From NCBI GenBank assembly GCA_900319355.1, contig ONOC01000011.1, positions 1 to 62,796 of the forward strand: a stretch of 62,796 nucleotides of DNA, written 5' to 3'. The notes beneath the pieces are model-generated. The model saw only the letters and a program-made list of their open reading frames with translations. It was not told where the DNA came from and ran no database searches. Below, piece by piece: positions 44,666 to 54,625 of the stretch (its first letter is position 1; each line of letters starts with the position of its first letter). The position numbers and the translations under genes are program-made. This DNA is from an uncultured Eubacteriales bacterium. Its GTDB lineage: Bacteria > Bacillota > Clostridia > Lachnospirales > Lachnospiraceae.

Positions 44666-46834
44666 ATGCGGAAATTTCTGAAAGAATTATTATCCAATTC
44701 AGTCACACTGATGGTGATCGTCATCATCCTGATGATGATCATACCGATCCCCGTTTCGATCATTGACTTTGTCATCCTGCTTTACTGGGCACTTTCCATG
44801 ATGATCCTGATCATCACCATGTCGATCCACGACCCGCTGGAGTTCTCGATTTTTCCGACATTGCTGCTGGTCACGACACTGTTCGGCATGGGAATCAATG
44901 TATCGACGACGCGAAACATCCTGGCCAACGGCGGTGCTTCCGGCAAGCTGATCGCAGCTTTCGGAAACTTCGTCATGCAGGGCAACGTTGTTGTCGGTAT
45001 CATCATATATATTATCATCGTCCTGATGAACTTCCTCGTCATCAACAAGGGTGCCGAGCGAGTGGCCGAGGTATCGGCAAGATTCAGTCTGGACGCCATG
45101 CCCGGAAAGCAGATGGCCATCGACTCCGATCTGTCGACGGGTACCATCGATGAAAAAGAAGCGGCCCGCCGCAGAGCCAACGTATCGAGGGAATCTCAGT
45201 TCTACGGCTCCATGGACGGTGCTACGAAGATCGTCAAGGGCGATGCGGTCATGTCGCTGATCACGACCGTGATCAACCTGGTCGGCGGTATGATCATCGG
45301 TATGGTACAGGGCGGCGGCGATCTGCAGACGGTCGCGCAGACCTATACGATCGCAACGGTCGGCGACGGCCTTGTGGGACAGATCCCGAGCCTTCTGGTA
45401 TCCACCGCAACCGGCATGATCGTTACGCGTGCCGTGGCGGAGGGATCCCTCAACGAGGATATCTCGAGAGAGTTTCTGGCACAGCCCAGAGCCTTCATTC
45501 TGACAGGCCTGATCCTCTGCGCCCTGGTTGTTGTGCCGGGCGTGCCGATCGGCGTATGTCTGGCCGTCGGCCTCGGCGTCGCCTTTGGCGGCGTGATGCT
45601 GAAGCGCCAGATGGAAAAACAGCCGGCGATCGGCAGGGCCATGAATGCAGCGGCCCAGGCGCCGCCGGGCGGAAAGGCAGCCGCGGGCGGTGCGGCACAG
45701 GCGGCAGCACCCCAGCAGGGCGGCAGACAGGCCGAAAAGCCCGTCAGCGAGGCGGACTATTTCAAGGATGTCAACAATGTGTACAAGCTGCTGACCGTCG
45801 AGCCGATCGAGCTCGACTTCGGATACAGCCTGATCCCGCTGGCCGACGAGAGCGTCGGCGGCCGTCTGATCAGCCGTATCGTCATTTTCAGGCGGCAGTA
45901 CGCGCAGGATATGGGATTTATCGTACCGTCGGTGCGTCTGCGTGATTCTTCTACGCTGGGCACCAACGAGTACTGCATCAAGATAAAGGGCGAGGAAGTG
46001 GCCAGAGGAGAGATCCTCACCAATTATTTCCTCGCGCTGGAATCGGATGACGTGGAGCAGGAGATCGACGGTATCGATACGATCGAACCCGCCTACGGCA
46101 TCCCCAGCAAGTGGATCCGGCCGGAGAACCGAGAGAAGGCGGAACTCTATGGCTACACGGTCATCGATCCTCTGTCGGTTATGGTTTCCCATCTGTCAGA
46201 GGTCATCAAGATGCACGCGTATGAGCTGATCACGAGACAGGAGGTTGTCCGTCTCGTCGAGAACCTCAAGTCGAAGGCACCTGAGCTGATTCAGGAAGTC
46301 ATCGGACCTGTCGTCACCTACAGCATGCTGCAGCATGTGCTGATGAACCTGCTGCACGAGGGCGTATCGATCAAGGATCTCGAGACCATTATCGAGACGA
46401 TGGCGTCGGCCATCACCGACCGCGGCATGAACCCAAGAGACATCGACGGCATCACCGAGCAGGTCCGCATCGCCCTGAAGAGGACGATCACGAGAATGTT
46501 CTGCGAAGAGGGCAACATGAAGGTTATCACCCTGGACGCAGATCTGGAGCGGGCCATGGTCGATTCCCTGACCAAGGGAGAAAACGGATATTATCTGGCG
46601 CTCAGCCCTGACATTCTGCAGAGCGTTGTCCGCCAGACGCAGACTGAGCTGAAGAAATTTAACGGGCTGGACCAGCAGCCGGTCATTCTGGTATCTCAGG
46701 TTATGAGGGTTCACTTCTACCATATGATCGGGCAGTTCTATCCGAATGTCCGGGTACTGTCCTTTAACGAAGTGGCCAATAATATTCAGATCCAGTCGAT
46801 CGGCAGCCTGAAGCTGGAATCTCAGCCGACATAA
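44666..46834 (+). CDS. flhA: Flagellar export protein FlhA
   Basis: 722 residues. Seven or eight transmembrane segments in the first 330 residues with the FHIPEP-type region (F-S-L-D-A-M-P-G-K-Q-M-A-I-D-S-D-L). A Gly/Ala/Gln-rich linker (about 330-360) joins the large cytoplasmic domain that receives chaperone-substrate complexes. flhF and flhG, which often follow, are missing; fliA comes next. Confidence 0.95.
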   Translation: MRKFLKELLSNSVTLMVIVIILMMIIPIPVSIIDFVILLYWALSMMILIITMSIHDPLEFSIFPTLLLVTTLFGMGINVSTTRNILANGGASGKLIAAFGNFVMQGNVVVGIIIYIIIVLMNFLVINKGAERVAEVSARFSLDAMPGKQMAIDSDLSTGTIDEKEAARRRANVSRESQFYGSMDGATKIVKGDAVMSLITTVINLVGGMIIGMVQGGGDLQTVAQTYTIATVGDGLVGQIPSLLVSTATGMIVTRAVAEGSLNEDISREFLAQPRAFILTGLILCALVVVPGVPIGVCLAVGLGVAFGGVMLKRQMEKQPAIGRAMNAAAQAPPGGKAAAGGAAQAAAPQQGGRQAEKPVSEADYFKDVNNVYKLLTVEPIELDFGYSLIPLADESVGGRLISRIVIFRRQYAQDMGFIVPSVRLRDSSTLGTNEYCIKIKGEEVARGEILTNYFLALESDDVEQEIDGIDTIEPAYGIPSKWIRPENREKAELYGYTVIDPLSVMVSHLSEVIKMHAYELITRQEVVRLVENLKSKAPELIQEVIGPVVTYSMLQHVLMNLLHEGVSIKDLETIIETMASAITDRGMNPRDIDGITEQVRIALKRTITRMFCEEGNMKVITLDADLERAMVDSLTKGENGYYLALSPDILQSVVRQTQTELKKFNGLDQQPVILVSQVMRVHFYHMIGQFYPNVRVLSFNEVANNIQIQSIGSLKLESQPT

Positions 46835-46846
46835 CGGAGCAGACGG

Positions 46847-47623
46847 ATGGACAAAGCGGCACTCAGCGAAAAAACAAATGATGAATTATTCGCCATGTAC
46901 CGGGACGAAACGGACAGTGACGAGAAGCGCGTGATCCGTCAGGAACTGACGATGCGCTATATCTACATTGTCAGGGCCATCGCGTATCAGATGCGCGACA
47001 TGTACATCGGATTCGCCCAGCAGGAAGACATCATCAACGAGGGCGTACTGGAGATCATGAAGGGCATCGACCGGTATGACCCCGCGCGCGACAACAAATT
47101 CGACACCTTCATCTCCAGAAGAATCAGGGGCATGGTCATCGATCTCATGCGGAAAAATGACTGGATGCCCCGCAACTTTCACCGCGATAACAAGGCCATT
47201 GAGGAGGCGCAGGTGACACTGACCGAGAAACTCGGCCGGTCGCCCTCCGATGAAGAGACGGCGGACTATCTCTCCATGGATGTAAAGAAGATGAGAAAAA
47301 TCCGCAGCATGACCACCATGGTGAATGTGCTCTCGCTGGATATGACCTACGACGGCAACAACGAGACGATCCTTCAGGTGCCGACAGAGAATATTTCCGA
47401 TCAGCCGGAGCAGAATTTCATGCAGGGCGAGACCATGAGAACGCTCGCCAGCGCAATCAATTCACTTCAGGACAAAGAAAAGATGATAATTTCTCTTTAT
47501 TATGTCGATAATCTAACTATGAGCCAGATTGCTGACGTAATGAACATCAGCCAGCCGCGGGTTTCCCAGCTTCACGCAAAGGCGGTGAAGAAACTGAAGA
47601 AGTGCATGCTCGCGGAAAACTGA
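46847..47623 (+). CDS. fliA: Flagellar sigma-28 factor FliA (SigD)
   Basis: 258 residues. Region 2 has G-I-D-R-Y-D-P-A-R-D-N-K-F-D-T-F and I-R-G-M-V-I-D; region 4 has Y-Y-V-D-N-L-T-M-S-Q-I-A-D-V-M and S-Q-P-R-V-S-Q-L-H-A-K. It directs late flagellar genes and is held by FlgM, encoded at 61783. Three candidate target promoters in this window share TTATRA-N13-GMCGATAM. Confidence 0.93.
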   Translation: MDKAALSEKTNDELFAMYRDETDSDEKRVIRQELTMRYIYIVRAIAYQMRDMYIGFAQQEDIINEGVLEIMKGIDRYDPARDNKFDTFISRRIRGMVIDLMRKNDWMPRNFHRDNKAIEEAQVTLTEKLGRSPSDEETADYLSMDVKKMRKIRSMTTMVNVLSLDMTYDGNNETILQVPTENISDQPEQNFMQGETMRTLASAINSLQDKEKMIISLYYVDNLTMSQIADVMNISQPRVSQLHAKAVKKLKKCMLAEN

Positions 47624-47638
47624 GAGAGGAGAATATCC

Positions 47639-48394
47639 ATGTATCAGGGATTTTACGAACTGACTTCCGGCATGATCACACAGCAGAGAAATCTGAACAC
47701 CATCAGCAACAACATGACGAATGTGCAGACAGCCGGCTATAAAAGCGACAAGATGACCATGAGCACCTTCGACGAGCAGATGCTTCTCCGCACCGGCAGA
47801 GTCGCAAAGGACAGATATACGGACCTCGGCAATTCCACGCCGATCGTCAAAGCCGATCAGACCTACACTGATTTTTCCCAGGGCGCACCGAAGGAAACGG
47901 ACGGCAAATATGATTTCTGCCTGAACGGGGACGGATTTTTCTCCGTCAGGACCGCAAACGGCGTTCAGTACACCAGAAACGGCGGCTTTTCCGTCGATGC
48001 TAACGGGGTGCTGATGCTGGACAACATCGGACCGGTGCTCGGCTCCGACGGCAACACGATCACGATCGACAACGAGAACTTCACCGTGAGCGAGGACGGC
48101 AGGATTTTTTCCTCGACGGGACGGCAGCTCGGACAGCTGCAGGTCACGACATTTGACACGACCACGCTTCATAAGGAAGACAACGGCATGTACACCGCGA
48201 CGACGGATCAGGGAACGAACGCGACCGGTCAGACGCCGATCCTGTACGGCTATCTGGAGGAATCCAATACCGATATGATCGACGAGATGACGGATATGAT
48301 CTCCTCGGAGCGCGCCTATCAGGGCGCCGCGCAGATGCTGAAGATGTATGACAATCTGATGGATTCCGCCGTCAACACCGTCGGCAGACTGTAA
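47639..48394 (+). CDS. flgF: Flagellar rod/hook-basal-body protein FlgF (FlhO-like)
   Basis: 251 residues. N-terminal N-T-I-S-N-N-M-T-N-V-Q-T-A-G-Y-K and C-terminal G-Y-L-E-E-S-N-T-D with S-E-R-A-Y-Q-G-A-A-Q. It is one of two distal or proximal rod proteins here; assigning flgF rather than flgG rests on gene order only. Confidence 0.8.
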   Translation: MYQGFYELTSGMITQQRNLNTISNNMTNVQTAGYKSDKMTMSTFDEQMLLRTGRVAKDRYTDLGNSTPIVKADQTYTDFSQGAPKETDGKYDFCLNGDGFFSVRTANGVQYTRNGGFSVDANGVLMLDNIGPVLGSDGNTITIDNENFTVSEDGRIFSSTGRQLGQLQVTTFDTTTLHKEDNGMYTATTDQGTNATGQTPILYGYLEESNTDMIDEMTDMISSERAYQGAAQMLKMYDNLMDSAVNTVGRL

Positions 48395-48442
48395 AGTGCA
48401 CAGCTGTACGAAACAGAGATCATTGAGAAGGAGAGATAACGC

Positions 48443-49192
48443 ATGGATATGTCCTTCTGGACCGCGTCGATCGGCGCGGAAGCAGCGCAGAACAAGCTGA
48501 ATATCGTATCAAACAACCTCGCAAACGTGAACAACAACGGCTTCAAGACGAAGAATCCGGAGTTTGCGGAGCTTGTCAATTATAATCTGAACGGTCCGAG
48601 AGAAGAGAGAACGGATCTGCAGGCCGGCGCGGGCGCCATTGTCAATCAGGCACCGACGAATTTTTCGACCTCCTCCATCACCAATACGGAGCGGAAGATG
48701 GATTACGCGCTGACAGGAGATAACGAATTCTTCCTCGTGCAGGACCAGGAGACGGGAGAGCAGACGCTGACGAGGACCGGTCATTTTCATGCCGGCCAGC
48801 GGGCGGACGGCTCCTATGTGCTGATGACCGATTCCAACAAGATCGTCCTCAACACCGACCGGCAGCCTGTCGTCATGAATATGGACAAAGTTTCGGATGA
48901 CGGTGAAGGGGAGCCGGCGGAGGGACAGACCATCGGTGTGTATACCGTACCGTATCCCTCAAGACTGCTGAACACCGGCGACAACGAGTTTCAGGTGCGG
49001 GACGGCGACGCGAACAACCAGATTACGGCCGTACAGAATCCTGCCATCATGCAGGGCGTCCTCGAACAGTCCAACGTCGATGTGGCGCGTGAAATGGTCA
49101 ATACGATTGAAGCCCAGCGGGCATTTTCCTATACGCTGCGCATGGTCACAACGTCTGACGAGATCGCGGAGACAATCAACAGTCTTCGATAA
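48443..49192 (+). CDS. flgG: Flagellar rod protein FlgG (FlhP-like)
   Basis: 249 residues. N-I-V-S-N-N-L-A-N-V-N-N-N-G-F-K-T-K at the N-terminus; C-terminal V-L-E-Q-S-N-V-D-V-A-R-E-M and E-A-Q-R-A-F-S-Y. AGGAGAG precedes the ATG. Paralogue of the preceding gene. Confidence 0.8.
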   Translation: MDMSFWTASIGAEAAQNKLNIVSNNLANVNNNGFKTKNPEFAELVNYNLNGPREERTDLQAGAGAIVNQAPTNFSTSSITNTERKMDYALTGDNEFFLVQDQETGEQTLTRTGHFHAGQRADGSYVLMTDSNKIVLNTDRQPVVMNMDKVSDDGEGEPAEGQTIGVYTVPYPSRLLNTGDNEFQVRDGDANNQITAVQNPAIMQGVLEQSNVDVAREMVNTIEAQRAFSYTLRMVTTSDEIAETINSLR

Positions 49193-49250
49193 AGAATGAT
49201 GTGGGGCACCTGAGGCGTGCATGTCAGTTTACGTAACAGATGAGTGATGC

Positions 49251-49733
49251 ATGAAAGAAAAGGTTGTGGTCCGAATCAGCGATATGAAAATCGCTCAGGG
49301 CAGAAAAGAATTAATTACATTTGCTCTTGGTTCCTGTGTCGGCATTTCTTTCTATGATCCGGTAAGAAAAATGGGCGCACTGCTCCATGTACTTCTTCCC
49401 GAGAGGGTGGATGAGCGAGACAGCAACCTGATGAAATACGCGGATTCCGGGGTCCACGAGACCGTCCGGCAACTGCGCATGCAGGGCTTTGCACGCAACA
49501 TCACGGTGGTCAAAATCGCCGGGGGCGCGACGATGTTTCAGGGAACGGGACAGGGAGCCTTAAGCAAGATCGGCGACCGGAACGTGGAAAGCGTCAGAAG
49601 AGCCCTGACCCGGGAAGGTCTGCACATCACAGCGAGCGATACGGGCGGCACAGTCGCCAGAACAATGTCTCTGGACCTCGAGAGCGGCACGGTGACGATC
49701 CGCGAGGCAACGGGACAGATAAGGTATCTGTAG
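49251..49733 (+). CDS. cheD: Chemoreceptor glutamine deamidase CheD
   Basis: 160 residues. F-A-L-G-S-C-V-G puts the catalytic Cys at residue 29, and His46 lies in L-L-H-V-L-L-P. G-G-A-T-M-F near residue 90 and G-R-N-V-like D-R-N-V-E follow. CheD deamidates receptors and stimulates CheC-type phosphatases, which could include FliY here. Confidence 0.92.
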   Translation: MKEKVVVRISDMKIAQGRKELITFALGSCVGISFYDPVRKMGALLHVLLPERVDERDSNLMKYADSGVHETVRQLRMQGFARNITVVKIAGGATMFQGTGQGALSKIGDRNVESVRRALTREGLHITASDTGGTVARTMSLDLESGTVTIREATGQIRYL

Positions 49734-49757
49734 TTTGAATATCGGAAGGAGACAGCG

Positions 49758-50714
49758 ATGGCAAAGAAGGAAGAAAAGGAAGGTATTCTTCTGGAAACCG
49801 GTACCAACGAAATCGAAATCATGAAATTCTGCGTACTGGGAGAATATTACGGCATCAACGTGGCGAAGGTAAAGGAAATCATGATGTCAGAGCGGGTTAA
49901 GCCCATGCCGCACTCGCATCCGGCGGTGGAAGGATTTTTCAAGCCGAGGGACACGCTGATCACGGTCATCAACCTGGCGGAGTACCTGTCCGGAGAACCG
50001 CAGAAGCCGAAGGAAGGATCCCGCGACCTCTTCATCATCACCAACTTCAACAAGATGATGGTAGCCTTCCGTGTCGACAGCATCGAGGGCATCAGCCGTA
50101 TCTCCTGGCGCGACATCAGCAAGCCTGACAAGACGCTGGAAAACGGAGACAACAGCATTGCCACCGGTATCGCACAGTGCGATAATGAACTCGTCACGAT
50201 ACTCGACTTCGAAAAAATCGTCGCCGAGATTGCCCCTGAGACTTCCATCAAGGTATCCGAGATCGACAAGCTCGGCAAGCGCTCACGCAACGAGTCCCCG
50301 ATCGTCATCGCAGAGGATTCTGTTCTTCTGCAGAAAATGATCCGCGACGCCCTGGACAAGGCCGGCTACGGCAACGTTGTCGTATTCAACAACGGTCTGG
50401 AATGCTGGAATTATCTGCAGGGCATGTCCAGAGATCCCGATATCTACGACAAGGTCAACCTGGTCATCACCGACCTTGAGATGCCGATGATGGACGGCCA
50501 TCGTCTGACCAAGCTGATCAAGGACGACCAGGTGCTCAAGCACATTCCGGTCGTGATTTTCTCTTCCCTGATCAACGAGCAGATGTTCCTCAAGGGAAAG
50601 GAAGTCGGCGCGGACGAGCAGCTCAGCAAGCCGGAGATCGGTCATCTCGTCACCGTCATCGACGGACTGCTGGACCGTTTCCACGAGTCACTGAGCACAG
50701 GATTTACAAACTGA
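49758..50714 (+). CDS. cheV: Chemotaxis coupling protein CheV
   Basis: 318 residues: a CheW-like domain (about 10-165, with F-C-V-L-G-E-Y-Y-G-I-N and I-L-D-F-E-K-I) followed by a receiver domain with I-T-D-L-E-M-P-M-M-D-G carrying the phosphorylated Asp. It couples receptors to CheA and adapts by phosphorylation. Confidence 0.93.
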   Translation: MAKKEEKEGILLETGTNEIEIMKFCVLGEYYGINVAKVKEIMMSERVKPMPHSHPAVEGFFKPRDTLITVINLAEYLSGEPQKPKEGSRDLFIITNFNKMMVAFRVDSIEGISRISWRDISKPDKTLENGDNSIATGIAQCDNELVTILDFEKIVAEIAPETSIKVSEIDKLGKRSRNESPIVIAEDSVLLQKMIRDALDKAGYGNVVVFNNGLECWNYLQGMSRDPDIYDKVNLVITDLEMPMMDGHRLTKLIKDDQVLKHIPVVIFSSLINEQMFLKGKEVGADEQLSKPEIGHLVTVIDGLLDRFHESLSTGFTN

Positions 50715-50760
50715 TTCTCCGGACCGGAATAAAGAAAATTGCCATGAGGCGGATGAATGT

Positions 50761-51222
50761 ATGAGTGAAAACGAAAAAGAACAGAATTCAAAGATTGTTG
50801 TCGTAGACCAGTCCTCGGAGGACGAAAAACTCTCCGAGACGATCCGCAGCAATCTCGAGAAAAACGTTTTCGGAGATGAGATTGTGCGCGGGGATCAGAA
50901 ACCGGGCTTTCACATCGTGAACGTGATGGCCGAGATTCTGAAGATGCGCAACGTGCCCGCGACCATGAAAAAAATCGGCTGCTGCACCTGCAGCCACTGT
51001 CAGGCGGACGTGATCGCCATGACACTTTCCCAGCTCCCGGCAAAATACTGCGTTGTCTACGAGAACGACAAGTCTCCCCTGATCAATTTCTACGATCAGC
51101 GGTACAATGCACAGATTTCATCCTGCATCATGCGTTCCTGCCTGATGGTAAAGGAACATCCGAGGCACAATGAAACAGCGGACGGAGCCGGCAGAAACGG
51201 CGGCCGGGATAGCGGTTCATGA
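50761..51222 (+). CDS. ComFB-type small zinc protein
   Basis: 153 residues. The core H-I-V-N-V-M-A-E-I-L-K, then C-C-T-C-S-H-C-Q-A-D-V and L-S-Q-L-P-A-K-Y matches the late-competence ComFB family; the cysteines suit metal binding. N- and C-termini are charged and low-complexity. As last gene in the flagellar operon it is likely to have a motility role. ComFB-like proteins have been reported to bind cyclic dinucleotides in cyanobacteria; whether that holds here is unknown. Confidence 0.8.
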   Translation: MSENEKEQNSKIVVVDQSSEDEKLSETIRSNLEKNVFGDEIVRGDQKPGFHIVNVMAEILKMRNVPATMKKIGCCTCSHCQADVIAMTLSQLPAKYCVVYENDKSPLINFYDQRYNAQISSCIMRSCLMVKEHPRHNETADGAGRNGGRDSGS

Positions 51223-51247
51223 TGCTGCGCAGGTTTATTATTCTGAC

Positions 51248-51289
51248 AGACGTCCGGATCACCTGAGTGATCCGGACGTCTTATTTTTA
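51248..51289 (+). terminator. Strong intrinsic terminator of the flagellar operon
   Basis: AGACGTCCGGATCAC (51248-51262), loop CTGA, then a perfect 15-bp complement (51267-51281), followed by TTATTTTTA. It ends the 27-kb transcript that starts upstream of fliE. Confidence 0.93.
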
Positions 51290-51334
51290 GTGCGCACGGG
51301 CTTATTTTTCGTGCGGAAAATGATCCGGTAAAGC

Positions 51335-51361
51335 TTATGAAACCGGTGATTGAGACGATAA
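51335..51361 (+). promoter_or_regulatory. Sigma-28-like promoter for fliD
   Basis: TTATGA (51335-51340), 13 bases, GACGATAA (51354-51361). The spacing equals that of the two sites beside flgM. Transcription would begin near 51368, giving fliD a leader of about 290 bases that includes the large stem-loop element. Confidence 0.45.
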
Positions 51362-51446
51362 TTCATATAGGATTCGGAAGACTGTCAACTGCCGGTTTAT
51401 CATCGGCAGTCCGTATATACAGGAGACACCATACTATAGTGCCACA

Positions 51447-51579
51447 TACTGTATAAGTCCACGCGCCGCTTCGCACTGCGTGCTTTCGCGTCGCTACAGG
51501 TATTCGCAAAGCCACAGTCGGCCTTGCGCACCCTTCGGGTGTGCAGTCCGCCTCTGGCATGCGACGGACTTATACAGTA
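51447..51579 (+). repeat. 133-bp palindromic element in the fliD leader
   Basis: TACTGTATAAGTCC (51447-51460) is a perfect inverted repeat of 51566-51579. Inside, GCGCACCC-TTC-GGGTGTGC (from about 51525) forms a second hairpin and other GC-rich stems are likely. The outer sequence resembles the tail of the 58-bp elements (TGCCACA.TACT). It may be a non-autonomous mobile repeat or a folded leader. The surrounding 51290-51656 has no gene. Confidence 0.75.
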
Positions 51580-51656
51580 CGTCCGTCAGGCAAGAAGGGG
51601 ACAGGGACGTCCTCCGGGTGGCGGATGATCGGAAGAAAGGAAAGGAAGCGTAACGT

Positions 51657-54149
51657 ATGAAAGTATCATCAACGAGCAGCACAAGCAGTACCTCGAGCCT
51701 CGGCAATACCTCGCTGCAGGGCTTCGGCGGCCTCGTATCCGGTCTCGACCGTGATGCCCTGATTGAGCAGCTGACCAAGTCAACTTCAACGAAGATCACA
51801 GAGAAGAAGCAGGCCATCACAAAGGAAGAGTGGAAGCAGGAAGCGCTTCAGAACATCTCTGACAAAGTTATCAACCTGGAGGACGATTATCTGTCGTATT
51901 TCAGCTCCAGCAGCGTCAAGGACAACACACTGTATGCCGCCAACGTTGTTACCGCAAAAGGAAATTCGGACGCGACGAAGTATGTCACGGCATCCGGTTC
52001 CTCCAGCATGATGAAATACCTGACCGTAGAGGGTGTGAAGCAGCTCGCCACATCAGCGACCCTGGTTTCCGGAACGAAGGGCAAGACTTCGTCCATCACG
52101 TCGGCCGCGCTCAATGAGAACGCGACACTTCCGAATATCACCGGGGGCAGCTCGAAGATCACCTTCGGAGAATATACGGGAACGGGAGACAATGCCGCTT
52201 TTCAGACGTACAGTACCTTTACGTTCCCGACCAGCTACACCGATGCCAACGGCAAAACAGTGACCATCGACTATACCGGCGATGCGTCGAAGATCGTGGA
52301 TCAGCTGAATGAATATCTGAAGCAGAACAGCGTCAAGGTGGGAAACAACGGAGAGGTACTTCACTTTGCACTGAATGACAATGGTACGCTTCAGATGCAG
52401 GCGGTGAAGAAAGATACACTGGGCAATATTACATCGACCGATACAACCGGCAGCAGCACCTACAGTGTGAAAGCCGGTGACGGCGTTCTGAAAGCACTGG
52501 GCGTTAATATTACGGCACTGAATGCGAGTGATTCTGATTATTCGGAGAAGGGCAGTACGCTCGGCCAGATCAACACTGCTGCGACCAAAACGCTGGCATC
52601 TTCACTGACGAATCAGGATACGCCGAAGATTGATTATCTGAAGACAAAGAGTCTGACCTTTACCTATGGCTCAGAGACGCACAGCCTGTCCATCAGCAAT
52701 ACGGACCAGTCAGCCGTGACGGATATCGACACCTATGTCAAAGCGCTCCAGTCCAGTGCGGACAAAGCCTTCGGCTCAGGAAAGGTTACCGTGACCGCTA
52801 ATGGCGACGGAACGATATCCTTCGGCACCACAGACAGCACAAAAGCCCTGTCCGTGACATCCTCAGACCCGGTGGTGCGCAAGAATCTCGGCATCGCAGA
52901 GAATGCTTCGACCACGGTCAACCGGTCGGCCAGTATCTACGATAACCGCGTGGCGCTTGGCTTTGATGAGAGCCTGACAGAGGATGAACTGAACGAGAAG
53001 CTGGCGGATTTCCGTATCAACGGCGCATCCATCACAGGCATCACGGCGAATACGAAGATCGATGATCTGCTTTCAAAAATCAACGCCACAGCAGATGCAG
53101 GGGTGAAGGCCACCTATCTCAGCGGATCGAATCAGTTCGCGCTGATCGCAACGAATACCGGTTCGGGCCGTACGATTGAGCTCAGTGACGGCGCGGCTTC
53201 CACGATCTTCGGTATCGGTACCGACGGATCCGGATCCTCACAGGACGGAAAAGATGCCATTCTTCAGTATAATTACGGCGGAACCATTTCCCAGACCGTG
53301 ACCAGCAGCTCGAATACCTTCAATCTCGAAGGTATGTCGGTCACCGTCAGCGGTACGTTCGGATATGTGAAGGATTCCTCCGGCAACATGACAGATACGA
53401 TTGATTCCTCCATGGGCGTGACCTTCAGTGCTGCTGCTGATGCAGACAAGGCAGCGGAGAGAGTCAAGAAATTTATCACCGCATTCAACGAAATCGCAAC
53501 AGCCGTCAACGATCAGATCCGGACCAGGCCAGACAGAAGTTACACTGTGCTGACCGAGGATCAGGAAGATGACATGACGGAAAAGCAGATCGAGGAGTGG
53601 AACAAGAAGGCCAAGGCCGGCATTCTTTACAACGACACAGCGGTCCGCGAATTCAGTAATTCTCTTCAGACCGTGAACCTTCAGATGCTGAGAAACGGTT
53701 TCACTAACGAGGACCTGGAGAGCATCGGCATCACTTTCTCGGATGATACAACCGATGGCGGTCAGATCACGTTTGACGAGGAGAAATTCAAGAAAGCCAT
53801 GGAATCGGACCCGGACAAGGTCTCCGAGATCATGGCGGGCGGTAACGGCAAGAAGGGCATGGTAGAGACGGTAGAGAATATTCTGACGCCGTATGCCACC
53901 AGATACTCCGGAAAGAACAATGGTTCTTACGGAAAACTGATTGAAGAAGGCGGTTCTTCCAAGCTGAACCTGACCAAGACAAATAACGAGATTTACAAAT
54001 CAATCAAGCAGATGAATACAGAGCTTGATTCACTGAAGACGCTGCTGAAGACGGAGCAGGACCGTTACATCGATCAGTTCACCAATCTGGAGACAATTAT
54101 CAACAACATGAATGCACAGTCGGCTTATATTTCCGGAATCGGCAGCTGA
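51657..54149 (+). CDS. fliD: Flagellar filament cap protein FliD
   Basis: 830 residues, long for FliD. N-terminus G-L-V-S-G-L-D-R-D-A-L-I-E-Q-L-T and C-terminal coiled-coil with N-N-M-N-A-Q-S-A-Y are typical; the extra length is in the variable middle (about 130-480), rich in Thr, Ser and Asp. It caps the filament and helps flagellin fold. Its export chaperones follow. Confidence 0.92.
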   Translation: MKVSSTSSTSSTSSLGNTSLQGFGGLVSGLDRDALIEQLTKSTSTKITEKKQAITKEEWKQEALQNISDKVINLEDDYLSYFSSSSVKDNTLYAANVVTAKGNSDATKYVTASGSSSMMKYLTVEGVKQLATSATLVSGTKGKTSSITSAALNENATLPNITGGSSKITFGEYTGTGDNAAFQTYSTFTFPTSYTDANGKTVTIDYTGDASKIVDQLNEYLKQNSVKVGNNGEVLHFALNDNGTLQMQAVKKDTLGNITSTDTTGSSTYSVKAGDGVLKALGVNITALNASDSDYSEKGSTLGQINTAATKTLASSLTNQDTPKIDYLKTKSLTFTYGSETHSLSISNTDQSAVTDIDTYVKALQSSADKAFGSGKVTVTANGDGTISFGTTDSTKALSVTSSDPVVRKNLGIAENASTTVNRSASIYDNRVALGFDESLTEDELNEKLADFRINGASITGITANTKIDDLLSKINATADAGVKATYLSGSNQFALIATNTGSGRTIELSDGAASTIFGIGTDGSGSSQDGKDAILQYNYGGTISQTVTSSSNTFNLEGMSVTVSGTFGYVKDSSGNMTDTIDSSMGVTFSAAADADKAAERVKKFITAFNEIATAVNDQIRTRPDRSYTVLTEDQEDDMTEKQIEEWNKKAKAGILYNDTAVREFSNSLQTVNLQMLRNGFTNEDLESIGITFSDDTTDGGQITFDEEKFKKAMESDPDKVSEIMAGGNGKKGMVETVENILTPYATRYSGKNNGSYGKLIEEGGSSKLNLTKTNNEIYKSIKQMNTELDSLKTLLKTEQDRYIDQFTNLETIINNMNAQSAYISGIGS

Positions 54150-54203
54150 TCCCTGCCGGACCGCTTAAAGAAAAGGGAAACATGATCAGGAGGACATCGG
54201 GGA

Positions 54204-54614
54204 ATGAATCCGTATAAAAAGTACAAAGACAAGAGCATTGAGAGTATGAGTCAGGGAGAACTGCTGGTAACACTGTATGATGAATCCATCAAGGATCTGA
54301 AGAGAGCTCAGATCGCGCTGGACGACAAAAACTACGATCAGTTTGACTATCAGCTTGATTATTTCATCAAAATCATACGTTATCTGAACAATACGCTCGA
54401 TCTGAGTCAGCCGATTGCCTGGGATCTGAAAAAGCTGTACACCTACATCAATTACGACATCGGCCGCGTAAGAGCCGCGCGTGAGAGAAGAGCGGATGAA
54501 ATCCCGAAGCTGATCAGCATCATGAAGGATCTGAGGGACGGGTTCGACGGAGCCAGCAAGAAAGTGGCATCATCGGATCAGAGAATTCCTGAGGACAACA
54601 GCGTAGTCGTATAA
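54204..54614 (+). CDS. fliS: Flagellin chaperone FliS
   Basis: 136 residues. S-Q-G-E-L-L-V-T-L-Y-D near residue 16, R-A-Q-I-A-L-D and L-N-N-T-L-D-L match FliS. In Bacillota it also binds FliW-regulated flagellin. A terminator-like hairpin follows. Confidence 0.9.
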   Translation: MNPYKKYKDKSIESMSQGELLVTLYDESIKDLKRAQIALDDKNYDQFDYQLDYFIKIIRYLNNTLDLSQPIAWDLKKLYTYINYDIGRVRAARERRADEIPKLISIMKDLRDGFDGASKKVASSDQRIPEDNSVVV

Positions 54615-54625
54615 AACGAAATCAG

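Noticed and set aside
44699..46192. A 497-codon minus-strand frame opposite flhA
   Set aside because: flhA is unambiguous. The frame is His/Asp/Arg-rich without any domain and comes from codon bias.
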